DNA from: Undaria pinnatifida | Taxonomy: Eukaryota > Sar > Phaeophyceae > Laminariales > Alariaceae | NCBI GenBank assembly: GCA_012845835.1 | Contig: JABAKD010000027.1 | Coordinates: 15,286,073 to 15,350,072 of the forward strand | Direction of reading: 5' to 3' | DNA length: 64,000 nucleotides | Shown: positions 42,901 through 54,857 of the stretch, one piece after another | How positions within the stretch are numbered: the stretch's first letter is position 1 | Layout of the letters: every line of letters begins with the position of its first letter | Made by a program: the position numbers and the translations under genes | Notes under the pieces: generated by a model | The model's database searches: none | What the model saw: the letters and a program-made list of their open reading frames with translations, nothing else | What the model was told of the DNA's origin: nothing

Positions 42901-45900
42901 GTCGTTTCGTTTCGTGGCTTTTCCTTCCACAATGTCATTGTTAACGTCGGCCTGCACGTGCTCGGCCCGCTCCCTGATCCCCGTTCCTGTGTGTTACTTT
43001 CTCGTTATTTTACGTATGGTTCTTCCTTGGATCCTTGCGGTTTTTTATCGTTGTACGAATGACGGCGCCGCTGCCGCTGGTCTCGGACAATGGGATGACT
43101 GCTGTCGTTGGACTGCTGTGATGCTTGCTGGACGGAATGGTCGCTGGCAGCGTGGGTCGGGATGAGGCGAAGCTGACGGTTTTGAACATCGCTGAGGCGG
43201 AGTTTATGAAGCTCGTGCACAAGTGAGACTTCCCCCCCCCCCCACCCAACCATCCGGCGTCGCCTGTTGTTGTTTGCTGTAATTGTTCGTCTGTGAATCG
43301 CAGTCGACTTTAGGCACTCAATTCGTGGTCTGTTGATACACCTGTTGACCTTTGGCACTGAATAGGGAACATGAGCATTTTGCCCGTTTGTGTATAGTGG
43401 CGTACTCCATGGATGATGTCGTTGCTTCCGATATTTAGGGACTAATCAGCGAAGTACTTTTTGCGATATCTACGGAATGTAGGGGGCTATGTTTGGGTGA
43501 CTTTGCCCAATTTTTGTCTAACTCAGATTTTTTTTTGTAGACCTGAATGAAGACCAACCCATACCATTTTTCTATGGCATACCCAAACACCTGGTATTGT
43601 ACCGCTATTATTTGAATTGATGGACGTATGAGTCGTCGTTAGGTATTCCTTGAACTGAACTGATGTTTATAGTCGGTCGTTTGTCGGAGGTGCCCAGCAT
43701 CCATTTTTTAATTGTTTCTTTACCTGTAGGAAGACTTGCCGCCTTGCCAACTGACCCATTTCCAACGCCTAAAATTACCCCAGTCTATCTCCAAGTGTTT
43801 TGTACCCACGCCAGGAGTGCGGTGCTGAAAGCGCTAAATTCAGCTATTGGTAGTCGCGGCTTACGTCGCCGAGCAAACAATTATTGCGAGAGAAGTGACT
43901 TTCTAAATTACTACCAGGGTATGTCGCCATAACAAGAGGGCTCGGTTCCACCCACAGGAGACCGAATCTCCATGTATGTCCCGCACGACCACCGGATCTC
44001 CCGAAATGGAACAAACCGAGGAACTATCGAGATATTTTCCCCACACACGCCATTGTCGAGAACATGAGCAGCAGCTATCAATAGCTGCAACTGCAGCAGC
44101 AGCCGCAATCGCAACAGTTCCCACCAACGCACACAGCAGTTAACGGTTACAAGTACCCACCATCGCGAATTCCTAGCGAGGGCCACTAAGCTACTTGAGC
44201 AGTATCTTTGGTAGTAAACACGTGCGGAACAAGAACTTGAGGTGATGCTCCATTAGTTGTCAATTGTCCCTTCTTTTTCTTCCGCGTTGCGTCTGGTTTG
44301 CCATCGCAGCTACGCTAATGGGCTGAAGATCTCTTTCGCGAACTGCATCTACGGCCTGGCCCACGAGCTCGACCCCACAATCGATGCCCAGAAGGTCAGA
44401 TAAGTTGATTTTGTGTTTTGGACGCAACTATTCCATGTAAGTATTACCAGATTGTTCTTAAAACGCCAGCTGTTTTGTTTTGGGCGATTAAGTATTGAAA
44501 TGCTCGATTGTCAAATCTGTAAGCTGCGTGATTCGTCGGCCCCTCGATACTCAACTCTGTAAGCTGCATGATTCGGCGGCTGTGCGTCTCGCGTAGTGCT
44601 CATGATTCACGAAATTGTTGTTTATAGTATTACGCCAACTGTGAGTGCGACTTATGGGCACAATTATGTGAAAAGCCGAGCCTGTGGGCGAACCACAGCT
44701 CAAACCTATGTCGTACTGGCTTCCCTGTTAAACCCTGACCCTTGACCACCCTAACTCTCAACCCCCACACAACACTCTAACCGACGGAACAGTGTCTGAT
44801 TTGTGGTAGTATATTCTCCACCCGTTGATCCAACCCTTGTCGGCAGGTTTTGTACCTGGTGTCTTCGACCGCGGAGTGCTTCCTCAGCCGCAAGTACGGG
44901 CTGCGCGTGGGTGCACCGTACGGAGGCGTTTGCCTACCGAAGGATGTGCCGGAGCTGACGAGCTTGGCACCGGAGGGGTCTGTGTTCAGGGAATTCCTGG
45001 CGGGAACTGGCAAGATCAACGAATGGATCACCAACACCCCGCACCTTAAGGTATGCCTGGTATAAAATTACGTCAAGAGTCCCCTCTATAGAGTTGGTTG
45101 TGCAGTGCTGTTTACCCGCTGTTGTGCCTGTGGAGTGGCTTGGCATAGATGAGAACATCCAGGATTGTCAGTATGCGGGGGAATGCTGGCTGCCGCTATA
45201 GTGTCGGTGTTTCCCTCTAGTGCACATGCCGGCACGATAGAAGAACCAGTACTGCTATTGCCCCCTTTGGGACTCGGATGGAAAATATGTCGAACGAAGA
45301 CGATTGGAGCAGATGTGCGACACGCAGGCAGCATGGTCATACTCGTACTGCTAATTTATAACATTACTCCCTTTCATCGACTCTTGATGAGTACAATCCG
45401 TCACCTCTTGGCCCTGGTGCTAGCTAGCGCTAGCGGGAACCGCCGAACTATATCCTTCATGGGGATATACACCCCACAAGACGCGCGATCGGAGTATGAC
45501 ACACAGCTCGCAAAGATGAATTTCTTTGGAAACACTGCAATCGTCGTTTTTTTGGTCGATGGTTCAATGTAAATATTGCAATCGTCGTTTTTTCTGGTTG
45601 CTATGCATGTGTTTCAAACATATTATTGCGCTTTTGAGACCCTGTGTATTGAGAGCAGTGACGAACGAGCGCGAGAGATTCGCATGATCTGTACGAGAAC
45701 GAATGCATCGTGTTTTTTTATCCTTGTAACAAATATTAATAGCACCGACATCCTGCACCTGCACCAACACAACTTTTTTTGCATCGGCTTGATATCCCGT
45801 TTAGATTTCGACGAGAGGTGGGCTACGATCGAGGTATCATAGCAATTTGGGTCTGAAACGGTTTCTGAATGACGGGGCTCCTTAACCCAAAGTCGCCGGG

Positions 45901-46535
45901 AAAAAGTACATAATAGGTCATCTTTTTTCATGATTCTTGCTGTGTACCTACGTAGGCCATGAGGTGTTTTTCATCCGGTAGCAGATTTGATTTTTCTTCA
46001 AGGCAGTTTTTGGGAGAGATCTTGAGCTCCCAGAACTGATGCAGCACAGAAGAAAAAGCGTTGCTCCTCTACCGGAGTACGCGTCAGCAGAAAAAGAGCA
46101 GCAAAAGAGCAGCAACCCTAAACAATAGTCTTGTTGAAGCATGCGTTGATTTAAGGAGATGCTAAGTATGTTGCGTTCGGTTGTTCGACGGGATTGGGCG
46201 ATGTTTCCATGTTTTGTGGCTTTTCTTCTGTATCAAGGAAATTCTTATTCCAGTTTACGATAAAAACGACGGGCAATCACAATCATCGTAAGAACAAGCA
46301 AATAGTAATTGTGTTTTTATACTGGGAGAGACTGCAGAAGGTAGGGGAGGTGTGGAAAACATGTCGCATTGGGTCGCTTGAAGAGAATGTTGAGATATTG
46401 ATGGTTGTTGGCGTTTCGCCTTGTTTCTTTTTCTCTCCTGTTCGTCCACTGCCCCCTGTGCGTTCCCGCCTGCTGCCTCAGGTTGAGCTATCAGAGAGCC
46501 CGAACTGGGTGTCGCCGAGCGCGCTTAACACCTAA
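39993..46535 (+). CDS. UDP-glucose/GDP-mannose 6-dehydrogenase family protein (split gene, 5' end not found)
   Basis: Nucleotide-sugar 6-dehydrogenases oxidise UDP-glucose or GDP-mannose to the uronic acid with two NAD+, in the cytosol, for wall polysaccharides such as alginate in brown algae. Seven exons fit with GT-AG borders and matching phases: 39993-40155, 41662-41811, 42269-42402, 43151-43222, 44310-44394 (weak donor GTCAGA), 44847-45050 and 46482-46535 with stop TAA. They encode the end of the NAD domain (GFDVVPGI, ADIVLLSVPTP), VIRSTVPPGTT, FQPEFLRAVSCEEDA, the central-helix segment (TVLNIAEAEFMKLVHNYANG), and the catalytic-cysteine motif GAPYGGVCLPKD. The GxGxxG exon is missing. Translation stops about 60 residues after the cysteine motif, without the C-terminal nucleotide-sugar-binding domain of classical family members. 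UGD and GMD cannot be told apart here. The family call is strong; substrate is inferred. Confidence 0.85.
40290..40530 (+). repeat. Dispersed repeat family R5, copy 2 (in intron)
   Basis: Inverted match of 28600-28830, inside the first recognised intron of the dehydrogenase gene. Contains GGTTAGGGTTAGGGTAAGGG. Looser repeats of CCAGCTT..ATGGTTGATAGT and CACACTATCTCCTC continue at 40570-40720 and 41090-41200. Confidence 0.75.
41415..41446. repeat. 9-bp tandem repeat TTTGTATGA
   Basis: Four units in a row within the intron, about 215 bases before the next exon. Confidence 0.9.
41812..42268 (+). other. Intron of the dehydrogenase gene, T/G-rich
   Basis: Typical intron: GTAAGA donor at 41812 and TTGTGCAG acceptor at 42268. 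Strong T and G bias on the plus strand and short TGTTG repeats. Confidence 0.7.
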
Positions 46536-46835
46536 ACGATATGTGTACATGAAAACAGCGATGGCGCCTGGGAGGCGGAAGGGAAGCGGGGGCGTGGGAT
46601 AGTTGGGGGTCTATCGAAAACAGGACTATCCTTAACGTCGAGAAAATTGTGGGCCGCGTGAGCATGTGAATGAAATGACTAATATCGTTCTTTGTTTTTT
46701 TTGGTCGGGTGTTGGAAAGTGGTAACGAGTATTATACGAGTACGAGGACTAATGCTTTAGAAGCACGCACGCTCTGCGGATCGCTTGCAAGGAGGGTAAT
46801 GGGCGTAACCGGTAGAGAGACGTATTCCGCTACAG

Positions 46836-47210
46836 TTTTTGACGTGGAGTTCAGGTTGGGGAGGGGGGAGGGGTTTGCTGGGCCGGCGTTCAGTTTTTGA
46901 CGTTGAATTGGGGAGAGGGGGGGCGAATTGGTGGGTCGGTATTTTATAGCTTCCGGTTTTCAGTTTTTGACGTGGAATTGAGGGGGGAAACGAAGTGTTG
47001 GGTCGATTTTTATCTTCTGGGCTCAAGGTTGACGTGGAATTGAGTCGGAAACAAATTGCTGGGCCGATGTTTTTTTTCCGTTTCTCCATTTTGTGACATG
47101 GAATTGACAGTAAGATTGGGAAACGAAAATTGCTGGGCCCATTTTTACGTTCCACTTTCAAGTTTTTGACGTGGAATTCAAGGCGGAAACAGATTGCTGG
47201 GCCGTGTGCT
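46836..47210. repeat. Minisatellite downstream of the dehydrogenase gene
   Basis: Six to seven units of roughly 55-70 bases with the core TTTTTGACGTGGAATTGAGG, then CGGAAAC.AATTGCTGGGCC and a GTTTTTAT.TTCC stretch. They start 300 bp after the dehydrogenase stop. Units vary in length and GC, so the array is old. Confidence 0.9.
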
Positions 47211-47399
47211 TTGCGCTCATATCCGTGTCTGTTTTATCGGAGGAATGTGGGGGGTTGACAAGGTTTCGCACATAAGACTGGTCAGATCCCCTCTTCATGA
47301 TCTAGATATTTCGGGAAAGGTAAATTCCTGATTTAGATTATCTGCACGATTTAGATCGTGCTTGCCTGGCGGAATCTGTGACACAGTTCTTACACAGCA

Positions 47400-47485
47400 T
47401 CTCCTGACGGCAAATGTCGGATCTAGATCTAGATCGTGAGATTTAATTATCTAGATCGTGAGGCTTAGTTATCTAGATTGTGATC
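47400..47485. repeat. Short tandem TCTAGATCGTGAG repeats
   Basis: Three to four units with the form TATCTAGATCGTGAGRYTTA cover about 47407-47482, with related GATTTAGATCGTG at 47350. The units hold an AGATCT/TCTAGA palindromic core. Confidence 0.85.
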
Positions 47486-47814
47486 TGTCCGATGTGTGCA
47501 AGATTTGAGATGTTTTTCTCGTTTCGGCGGAGGACGGGGGATGCAACCCCCGCGGTGACTAGCCCAACTGCTAGTAGAACCGCTAGTATACCTGCGAGGA
47601 CGAGGTGATGTATGGATGTTTTGGTGGAGTCAGCTAGGGGATATCTCGAGCTTACCGGTAGGAGGGTTTTGGGTAAGATGACGGATTCATTGCGGCCGGG
47701 GGGGGGGGAGAGTTCTCGAAGTCTGTCGTTCTCGCAGTTGACTCTGTCGCTCTTGTGGTATGGTTTGTTGGTGGCGTCGATGACTGCCGTTTGCGCAGTT
47801 GTTGGCTCTGTCAT
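47473..47814 (-). CDS. Possible small single-pass membrane protein or last exon (uncertain)
   Basis: A 113-codon minus-strand frame begins MTEPTTAQTAV and ends NISNLAHIGQITI. Residues about 73-95 form one hydrophobic segment (LVLAGILAVLLAVGLVTAGVAS), long enough to cross a membrane once. The polar, Asp/Asn/Arg-rich first part would lie on one side. The frame stays open upstream of the methionine for about 23 codons, so this could be a final exon. I recognise no family. The opposite strand is also open with a hydrophobic stretch, so coding is doubtful. It lies between two tandem arrays. Confidence 0.25.
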   Translation of the reverse strand: MTEPTTAQTAVIDATNKPYHKSDRVNCENDRLRELSPPPGRNESVILPKTLLPVSSRYPLADSTKTSIHHLVLAGILAVLLAVGLVTAGVASPVLRRNEKNISNLAHIGQITI

Positions 47815-47890
47815 CTGTCGCTCTTTACCGGGACCGGCACTATCACGTCTCCTGTCGTTCGTTGCAGAGGCGTGGGATTTTGTGGACTAG

Positions 47891-48480
47891 GTGGCGAAAT
47901 TTTTAGGGCATCGCCTTGGATAACCTTCCCCCCCCCCTATGGTTGGTTGTTGCTGTCGCGACGGCCGACTAGAGAGGTTTGACGCGTTCTATGGTCGTCA
48001 GAGGATGTCCTGGTTATCCTACATGTGTGGATGTTCATCATAGGCTCGTCGCCGGCTGTGGTTTGGTTTCGTCTTTTCGGCCGAGCATCAAACGGGCGTG
48101 CGGATTCTGGTTGTTTGTCCCTGCCCGAAAAAATCTTGTGCGTTATGTCGGTTCAATGGGGTGAGGGGGGGCGCGCGCTACAACTCACGTTGTCGTGGAT
48201 TGCGAGACAAGAGATACTAGGGGGGAGTGATATTTTTTCCTGCCTCCTCAAGATGTGCGTTAGCGAGGGCTATGCTGCATGCAGGCCTTTTGGGCCCGCC
48301 ATGGCGCACTCGCGATGATTCGTGTAGAAGTCGTTTCCTAGTCTTGGGAGGGGTGTTGATGTGTGGGGCGGTGGGGGGGAGGTATCGTCTGTGCCAATAA
48401 AAAAATGGTCTTCCGCGAAACGTTGTATGTTCTGGAAACTATATTCAGGGTACTATTGTATGAATGCATAGCCCCGAAAA
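47891..48480. other. No recognisable gene
   Basis: Short open frames without family similarity; C and G homopolymer runs at 47929-47937 and 48369-48380. Confidence 0.4.
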
Positions 48481-49270
48481 AGGTGTCACCCAAACCAATA
48501 TTCCCCGAAAAATGTGCTCGTTCATTCGTTCGTGTCCGCTTAGCACTCGTAGGGAAATCCCTTCGACTTTTGGATGTTCAGTCCTGGCCACCCTGCATCG
48601 CAAGCATCCGTTCCATTGGTAATCTTTCATCACCATCCTGACCCTCACGAAGTTTCACCTCTGGCGTCCCTTGTTTCGTCTAGTTGCCGTTGGGTCGCGT
48701 GGATCTTCTCGGGTTCTCCGTGCACAGAAACGTGAAACCGCATTATTCGCTGTTGTTGCCACCCTGCGACGCAAGCATCCACTCCGTTGGCCATATTCAT
48801 CACCTTACTGACCCCCTCCATTTTAAGCTCCTTTAGCGCCTCCCGCGTCTGTGATGAAGTCGGCAGCGCGTACGTGGACCTATTTGGGTTCTGTGTGCAC
48901 GGAAAGGTCAACGGTATTCTCTTCGCGGCGCAAGCATCCATTCCGGTGGCCATATTTCACCACATTTTTACCCTCACGAAGTTTCAGCACCTTTGGCACC
49001 ACGTGTCTAGTTGTGGTTGAGTCGACAGCACTTAAACCTTCTGAAGTGCTCCGCGCACGGCAATTGGAAACCACATTCTCGATCCTAGCCACCCTGCGAC
49101 GCAGGCACCCACTCCACTGACAATATTTTACCACATTTTTCACCCTCACGAAGTTTCAGCTTCTTGTCGCGCCACGTGTGTATCGTCGTGGTTGAGTCAG
49201 TTGCACGCGAACTTTCTCTGGTTCTTCGTGCAGATATCGAATTAGTTTGTAAGTTCCCTTCCTTCTCCCT
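48480..49270. repeat. Tandem array of about 160-171-bp units (four copies)
   Basis: The landmark GCAAGCATCC (GCAGGCACCC in the last unit) occurs at 48600, 48771, 48930 and 49101, giving periods of 171, 159 and 171. Each unit also has CACCATCCTGACCCTCACGAAGTTTCA-like sequence, GTTGAGTCG/GTTGGGTCG, and TTCTCCGTGCACAG. The minus strand stays open across units with repeated VARIENVV/KNVVKY-type peptides, a consequence of the DNA repeat. Confidence 0.9.
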
Positions 49271-50469
49271 CACTCGCCGGTTCGAACCCTCTGCTTACGC
49301 TCCACGCAATCATCACGATGTCGGTCGGGCTTTATTGTCCCCGAGACACTGAAACCACCGCCTCAGTAGTAGAAGTAGCGCGGCACATATGGTGCACTAG
49401 AACACGTCCGGGGCTCTTTTCACGGCAGGCTCTTGAACGCTATCCTTCTCCCAGATGAGCCGCTCTCGGAGAGGCAACGTACTATGGTGTTAAAGCTTGG
49501 ACGAACATCAAACTCAAGGTGAGCATCGCTTAAACACCCAAACCAGAGGTGTTTACCCACTTGACACACTCTCGAAATAGACAAACTTGTATTAGAGCAC
49601 GCTGTGACTGCCACGACGTCAGAGTAGAGGAAATCCCATGAACTGACTTGACCACTCTGTGCGCTGTGCCCAGCAATACCAGTAACCCGATATAACCCAC
49701 GCAAGACCCATGTACCTATGCACCCAAGAAGCCCGGGGATGTACCCAGGATGTCCCGAAGGTGTTCCCTGACGACCACAGCACGCATTATGGGCAGCCGA
49801 GAAGCTGGAGACAACGCCCTGGAACAAGATGAACCGATGTGTGGGGGTCACGTACAACTATCAATAGTAGATAGGCTCCCTTTCTTTCTCGACCCAAGCC
49901 CCAATGGGGGTGCAATGATTCGCCCAAACGCTGGCAGGAGGAGCACAGGTCAGTGTATGGTGTCGCTTACGACAAGATGGTCGATTTCCTCGATCGACCC
50001 AACTTCCAGGGAAGGACCTCAGTAATGTGCGCTACAAACAAGCCAATTTGTGCCAGACTGGCATGGTATCCGTCGCCGAAAACAACAGTCCAAACTTCTA
50101 AGCCGTACATGCTCAAGTCAGCCTAATTCCCTGAACTCTAGTCTGTGGTAAAATAACTGCCCAGAGGCGGGGATTAACCCTTTTGACTTGATTACAGTAT
50201 AGCGACCAAAACCGTGAGCAGTGTGGTCTTATCAACGGTGTGATTTGAGTAGGTAGCTAAAAAGTATGTTGCTGCGCGCGAATCGTACATTGTACAAACA
50301 ACTCCGTGCATTATAGTTGGATCACTCGACGAACCCCAGCATAGCATCCCGTGCTGCCTCGCGTGGCCGATGCTCTGACGGTCGAATTCGTCACTTCTTT
50401 GGTTCCGTCACTATTTCTTCCTTTGATGAAGTCCCAACATGTGTGTAACCCATATTCTCCTGCAAAATA
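49271..50469. other. No recognisable gene
   Basis: A 145-codon minus-strand frame (49420-49857) and a 91-codon plus-strand frame have no recognised similarity. No repeat-family match seen. Confidence 0.4.
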
Positions 50470-50770
50470 AATCCCACTTCAATTCCAACTTATTTGTCTC
50501 CAAGATGGGTTTTGCAGCCGTAAAGAAGTTGACCTTTTCGTACCGCAAAAGTGAACGCACACAAATTGCAAGTACATTTTCCCAATAAACGTGGGTGCAA
50601 TTCGAAAGGTCTTAACTGCAAATAAAGTCCCACTTTAATTCCAAGTAGTTTGCACCGAAAAAAAGTGGGTGCATTTCTAAAGGGATTAACTCTTTCACCG
50701 CTGCAAAAGTGAATCCGCCCTATCTCTAAGTGGTTTGTCCCCATGAAGGGTGAGTGCAGTGGTGCAGGGG
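50470..50770. repeat. Minisatellite touching the 3' end of the M20 gene
   Basis: Three to four units of about 75-100 bases with the core CGCAAAAGTGAA, TTCCAAGTAGTTTG, then CC.A..AAAGTGGGTGCA and TTCTAAAGGGATTAAC. The last partial unit (GGGTGAGTGCAGTGGTGCAG) ends at the stop codon (50771-50773) of the minus-strand peptidase gene. Confidence 0.85.
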
Positions 50771-53700
50771 TTAAGCGGATGGTCGCTCAAGGCAGATCTT
50801 GGCAATCTTCTTGTAAGCTTCAACCGCTTCCTTCAGCTCGGCAACACCGATCTTCTCGATTCGGCTGTGGGCGTGATGGATGGAGCCTGGCCCGTACAGG
50901 AGGGCTTGACCCTTGTTGAGCTTGAAATACCTGCGGGTGTTAGAAAAAGCGATGGACGGCGAGCAAGTTTTTTTCGACCACGATGCCATACACCTAACAA
51001 CACATGTGTATACACCAACGATATGAAGGCGCGCCACGACTAGCATACGGGCATCTATATGATAAAGCACGCCATGTATGCATACGACTATCGATATATC
51101 ACTGGTGTCGCATCCCTGGTTACCCTGGTATATCATATCGGGAACCTGACAGAGCCAGGGACAATTTCGGCACTCACAGTGATTTTAACCCACGACGCTT
51201 CTCACGTAACAACACACAGCACCGAAGGCATCCCCATACTTTGACATCACGTGCCACCAAGAAGTGGTGTCCCCCCAAGCACTCACGCAATGTCGGTGTT
51301 GTAAGCCGCCACGTCCGCTTCAAAGCCTGGAAGAACCTCCAGCGAAACCGGCGCGTTTTTCGATATCACCTGGTCAAGAAGATAGAAAACAACGCGCGTC
51401 AACTAAAGTCAATAAGTAGACGACGCTGCAGCTCTAGGCTATAGACACAGCGATAAGCTATAGTTCCATAGCTACAGCGACATCACTCTTTTACCAGCGC
51501 GAGTTCTTAGCAAGAGATCTAGCCTATCTTTCCCGAGGTTAAACCACTCGCCTCAATCGAGCATCCATGCCCCTTCGCGACCGCCTCCACCACATTAAGC
51601 ACTCCCTCCGGGTCCCCAATCAAGCGGAACATAGCCACAGCCTCCCCTGCCTCCGCCAAAGCATTAGCCGCTTGCCCCCCCTCCACCATGCCGATGTTGA
51701 GAGTGGTCTCACCCAGCTCCTCGCTGGAGGGCCACGCATGGTGCTTGAGCGCGTGCAGCACTTCGACGAGAGGGTCTATCGCGGACTTCCCTAGATGCGG
51801 GTAGCCGCTGTGGCAGGCCACCCCTCGACAGGAGATCCGCACCTTCAGCATCCCCTTCTGCAGCCGCCTTGTTTTTTCAGGAGCAATGGGTGGCGAAACG
51901 AAACGACGAAACCACGACAAGCATAAGGGATAGGGTTGTTAGTTGGCTGACTTTACCAATAGTATACTAATAACAATATGCCGACTAGTTATTAGTTATT
52001 ACTTGGATAGGTACCTTGAGTATCGGGGTCTCCGCACGGGTCGGTGTCTTGGCACGGATCGGTGTCTTGGCACGGGTCGGGGTCTTCGCACAGGGGTGCG
52101 GGAGAAAATCAGGACCAAGTTATTCACTTCGATCATCGCACAGGGATCGGTGTCTTGGCACATGGGTGCGAAGACGCCGATACTTTTGCGCTGCAATACC
52201 GTGTTGCGGGAGCTTTCATCGTGGGCTCAACCGCTGTATTTTGGCACGGTAACGGTGCTCTGCTCACATGCAAATGGAAGGCTGTCGTCTTTTGGTTACC
52301 GCGTTGTTGGTATTAATATACGAAGTATTATTATAGTTGTTATTATTATTGTTGTTACTAAAAGGGTCAGTTCTCACATCATCTTTGATCCTGTCGGCTC
52401 TCCCACGACCATATAGTCAGGGTCTAAGCCTAGGTCGTTGGCTTTGAGCATGCCGCTGTGGTCCGTCTCCTCGGAAACTACGTAGAGCAGCCCGACGTCA
52501 TTCACCCCCTCGTCCGCTAGAGACTGAAGCGCCAGGAGTTGCGCCGCTAGAAGCCCCTGCAGAAAATGCGTCGAAAATGGAAAACCGGATAACAAAAAAT
52601 ACACGTTAACCCTTGTGGGAACTCGGAGCGGAAAATTGACGAAAAAAGAGGGAACCCCTACAAGTACTCGTACAAAAAACGTGTTAAAAGTGTAAAACCG
52701 TGTGTCGCCGACAATCAGGGGGGGGGTCTGATGGCGTGCAACCGCACTCTACATATTTGAATCCAATCGACTATCGTTTTTCGTAAGATCCGGCGTGGAA
52801 GTTTAATTATTGCTGCGTTTTCTTTCTGAACCTGTTGGCTATATGGCATTACCCACTACACCACGGAGTCACGTGGCTATGTGGGCCTCGTGTGCTATAA
52901 AACCAATACAGTGTATTATAGCCTACCACGTGAATTATCTCTGTTGTGTAATGGGTAGTGCTATAAGCATACCAGAACCAGAACCAAACCGCAAGGAGTT
53001 ACAATAAATATTGTGGAAATCAGAACCCACGACACACAAAAAAAACTAGAACACTAAGCAATGAACTTGTATGTATGGGCTGGTCGGTGTTACTTGCCGG
53101 GTTATTTGCGCGGTGGCCAATTCTTTTACTTTGTTTCAAGAGTTTTTCGTTGTTCCCCCCTCTTCAGCTTACAACACCCCAGGGATTTCAAGCGAACCAC
53201 ATTCCGAAGGGGAACCTTGCAGTCTCCCGCATGTTTACTAACCACATGGTTGGTTCTGATTACCGTGTTCCCCCGTAAGACCAGCTATTGTGGGAAATCT
53301 TTTTTGAGCCCTCAGAACTGAGAATTTTGGCTAATCATACGCGATTTACTCGGCGGGACGACCAAAAACGCCTGCAGGCTCTTCAGAATGCTCTCCGTAG
53401 TTTTCCGAGAGTTTCTGACGCACTTTTCCGTTTCTCCATGAGACTCGTAGTTTGTCTGTTCGTACAACTTGCCAGTTCTAACGACCTCATGATTTTGAGC
53501 CAAATATCCTCAAGAATCCATTATTTTTGGCACCAATTTTGAGCAACAATGCATATTTCTGAAAACTGATTTGTTGCGCAAAATGTCAAAATGAGACCCA
53601 GCCTGGAGGAACGGAGAACTGCCCCAGAAAGCCCTCGGAAACTACGCGATGGATCTTGAGGAGTGTATCGTTTGTTTTTCAGTCTAGCCGAGTAAAACCG

Positions 53701-54308
53701 GTATAATTGGTCAAGAATTCAGTTCTGATAGCCATTTTTTTCCCCTCCCATGACAGTAGGTCTAATAGTAGATAAAACATTCGCATCATGCATGATACCA
53801 CCGATGTACTGGTGCTGCAGATCGTTCTTCCTAGCGGGCTGGTGACATCGCGCGCCTCAATTGTTTGACGGTCGTATCGCTGGGTCCCGAAGGGGCCCGT
53901 GGTGCTTCTACTTGGCACCGCCGCTCACACGATAAACCAAACGATGCTACGAACCACGTTCTTGCAGTCAAAGTCGGTTGTTCAAACACACCCAGAATAT
54001 GAACCAACACGCCTCATTCTCCTACAACCATCCACAGGCTATTCACAGGCTATTCTTGGTTCGGTTGCCGATATCTACGTAATAATTCATTTTTCTCTCC
54101 GTGAGATGGTCAATGACGGATAGTAAGAAACGATTTTCCTTATGACAAGCTTTCGTACTAGACTACGAAGTCTAGATCAACTGCGTTGGCACACCCACCT
54201 CTTCCTGTTCGCCATATACCGGTATACCTTTGTGTCGCATGCGCCGCGTCCCTTGATGATCATCTCGCCTTCCACGTTGCACAACTCCGCGCCGAAGAAC
54301 GGTGGTAC
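50771..54308 (-). CDS. Peptidase M20 / acetylornithine deacetylase-like hydrolase (split gene, N-terminus not found)
   Basis: Zinc-dependent M20 family (ArgE/DapE/ACY1/CPG2), which hydrolyses an amide bond such as that of N-acetylornithine. Exons in gene order: 54308-54228 (VPPFFGAEL..GRGACDTK, holding the bridging Asp), 52556 to about 52388 (LLYVVSEETDHSGM with the catalytic and metal Glu pair; donor GTGAGA), 51867 to about 51550 (KVRISCRGVACHSGYPHLG..VGAETTLN-like dimerisation domain), 51369-51287 (VSLEVLPGFEADVAAYNTDI), and 50930-50771 (KLNKGQALLYGPGSIHHAHSRIEKI with the last metal His, stop TAA). Phases agree except at the third exon's donor, where no good GT fits. The HxD zinc-ligand exon upstream of 54308 was not found. 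Arginine biosynthesis is the best guess; substrate is inferred. Confidence 0.85.
52022..52095. repeat. 18-bp tandem repeat inside an intron of the M20 gene
   Basis: Four to five units of GTCGGTGTCTTGGCACGG, some with small changes, plus a dispersed unit near 52145-52160. Confidence 0.9.
52620..54227 (-). other. Large intron of the M20 gene (about 1.67 kb with flanks)
   Basis: Lies between the GRGACD exon and the SEET exon. Open frames up to 86 codons have no similarity to the peptidase. A G run of 9-10 bases is at about 52718. No repeat family was recognised. Confidence 0.5.
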
Positions 54309-54857
54309 CTGGAGAGTAACAGATTGGCAGAGGCCAACCATGCGAGAACACGGTAAGGCCATGTGTACATCCTGTAGGTACGTTGTGTCCCGCGACCCAG
54401 CGAGCACAATGCACACCTCCATACCTACCAGGTACACACCCCTGGCCTTAGCAGGAGCCCGGGGCCAGCATCGCTGCACACCCTGCTCGACAGATGGACC
54501 CAGATGAATAACACAGAGAGAAACAGCGAAAATATATGCGCGTCGTGGTCGGCGACGGTGCCAGATCTCCATGTATCGGTTACTTGTTACCGTTCCAGTA
54601 CGAACATGCACGCCGCCGTGTCTATACGAAAATAAAAGTCGTGGATATACCAGTGGGTGTCCCACGTCCCACCACACCACACTCAACAGGTGCAGCAATG
54701 TCGGGGCAGGTGTCATAAGAGGCCCGCTGACCTCGAGCCTCTCAAAAGGTTTGGAAATAATTTATTCGTGCGAGACAGATACTCATCAAAACGTGTTGCA
54801 CGAATAAATTTACAAAATGGCGGTGTACATAGTACATATATAAAGGCGCTTCACTCC

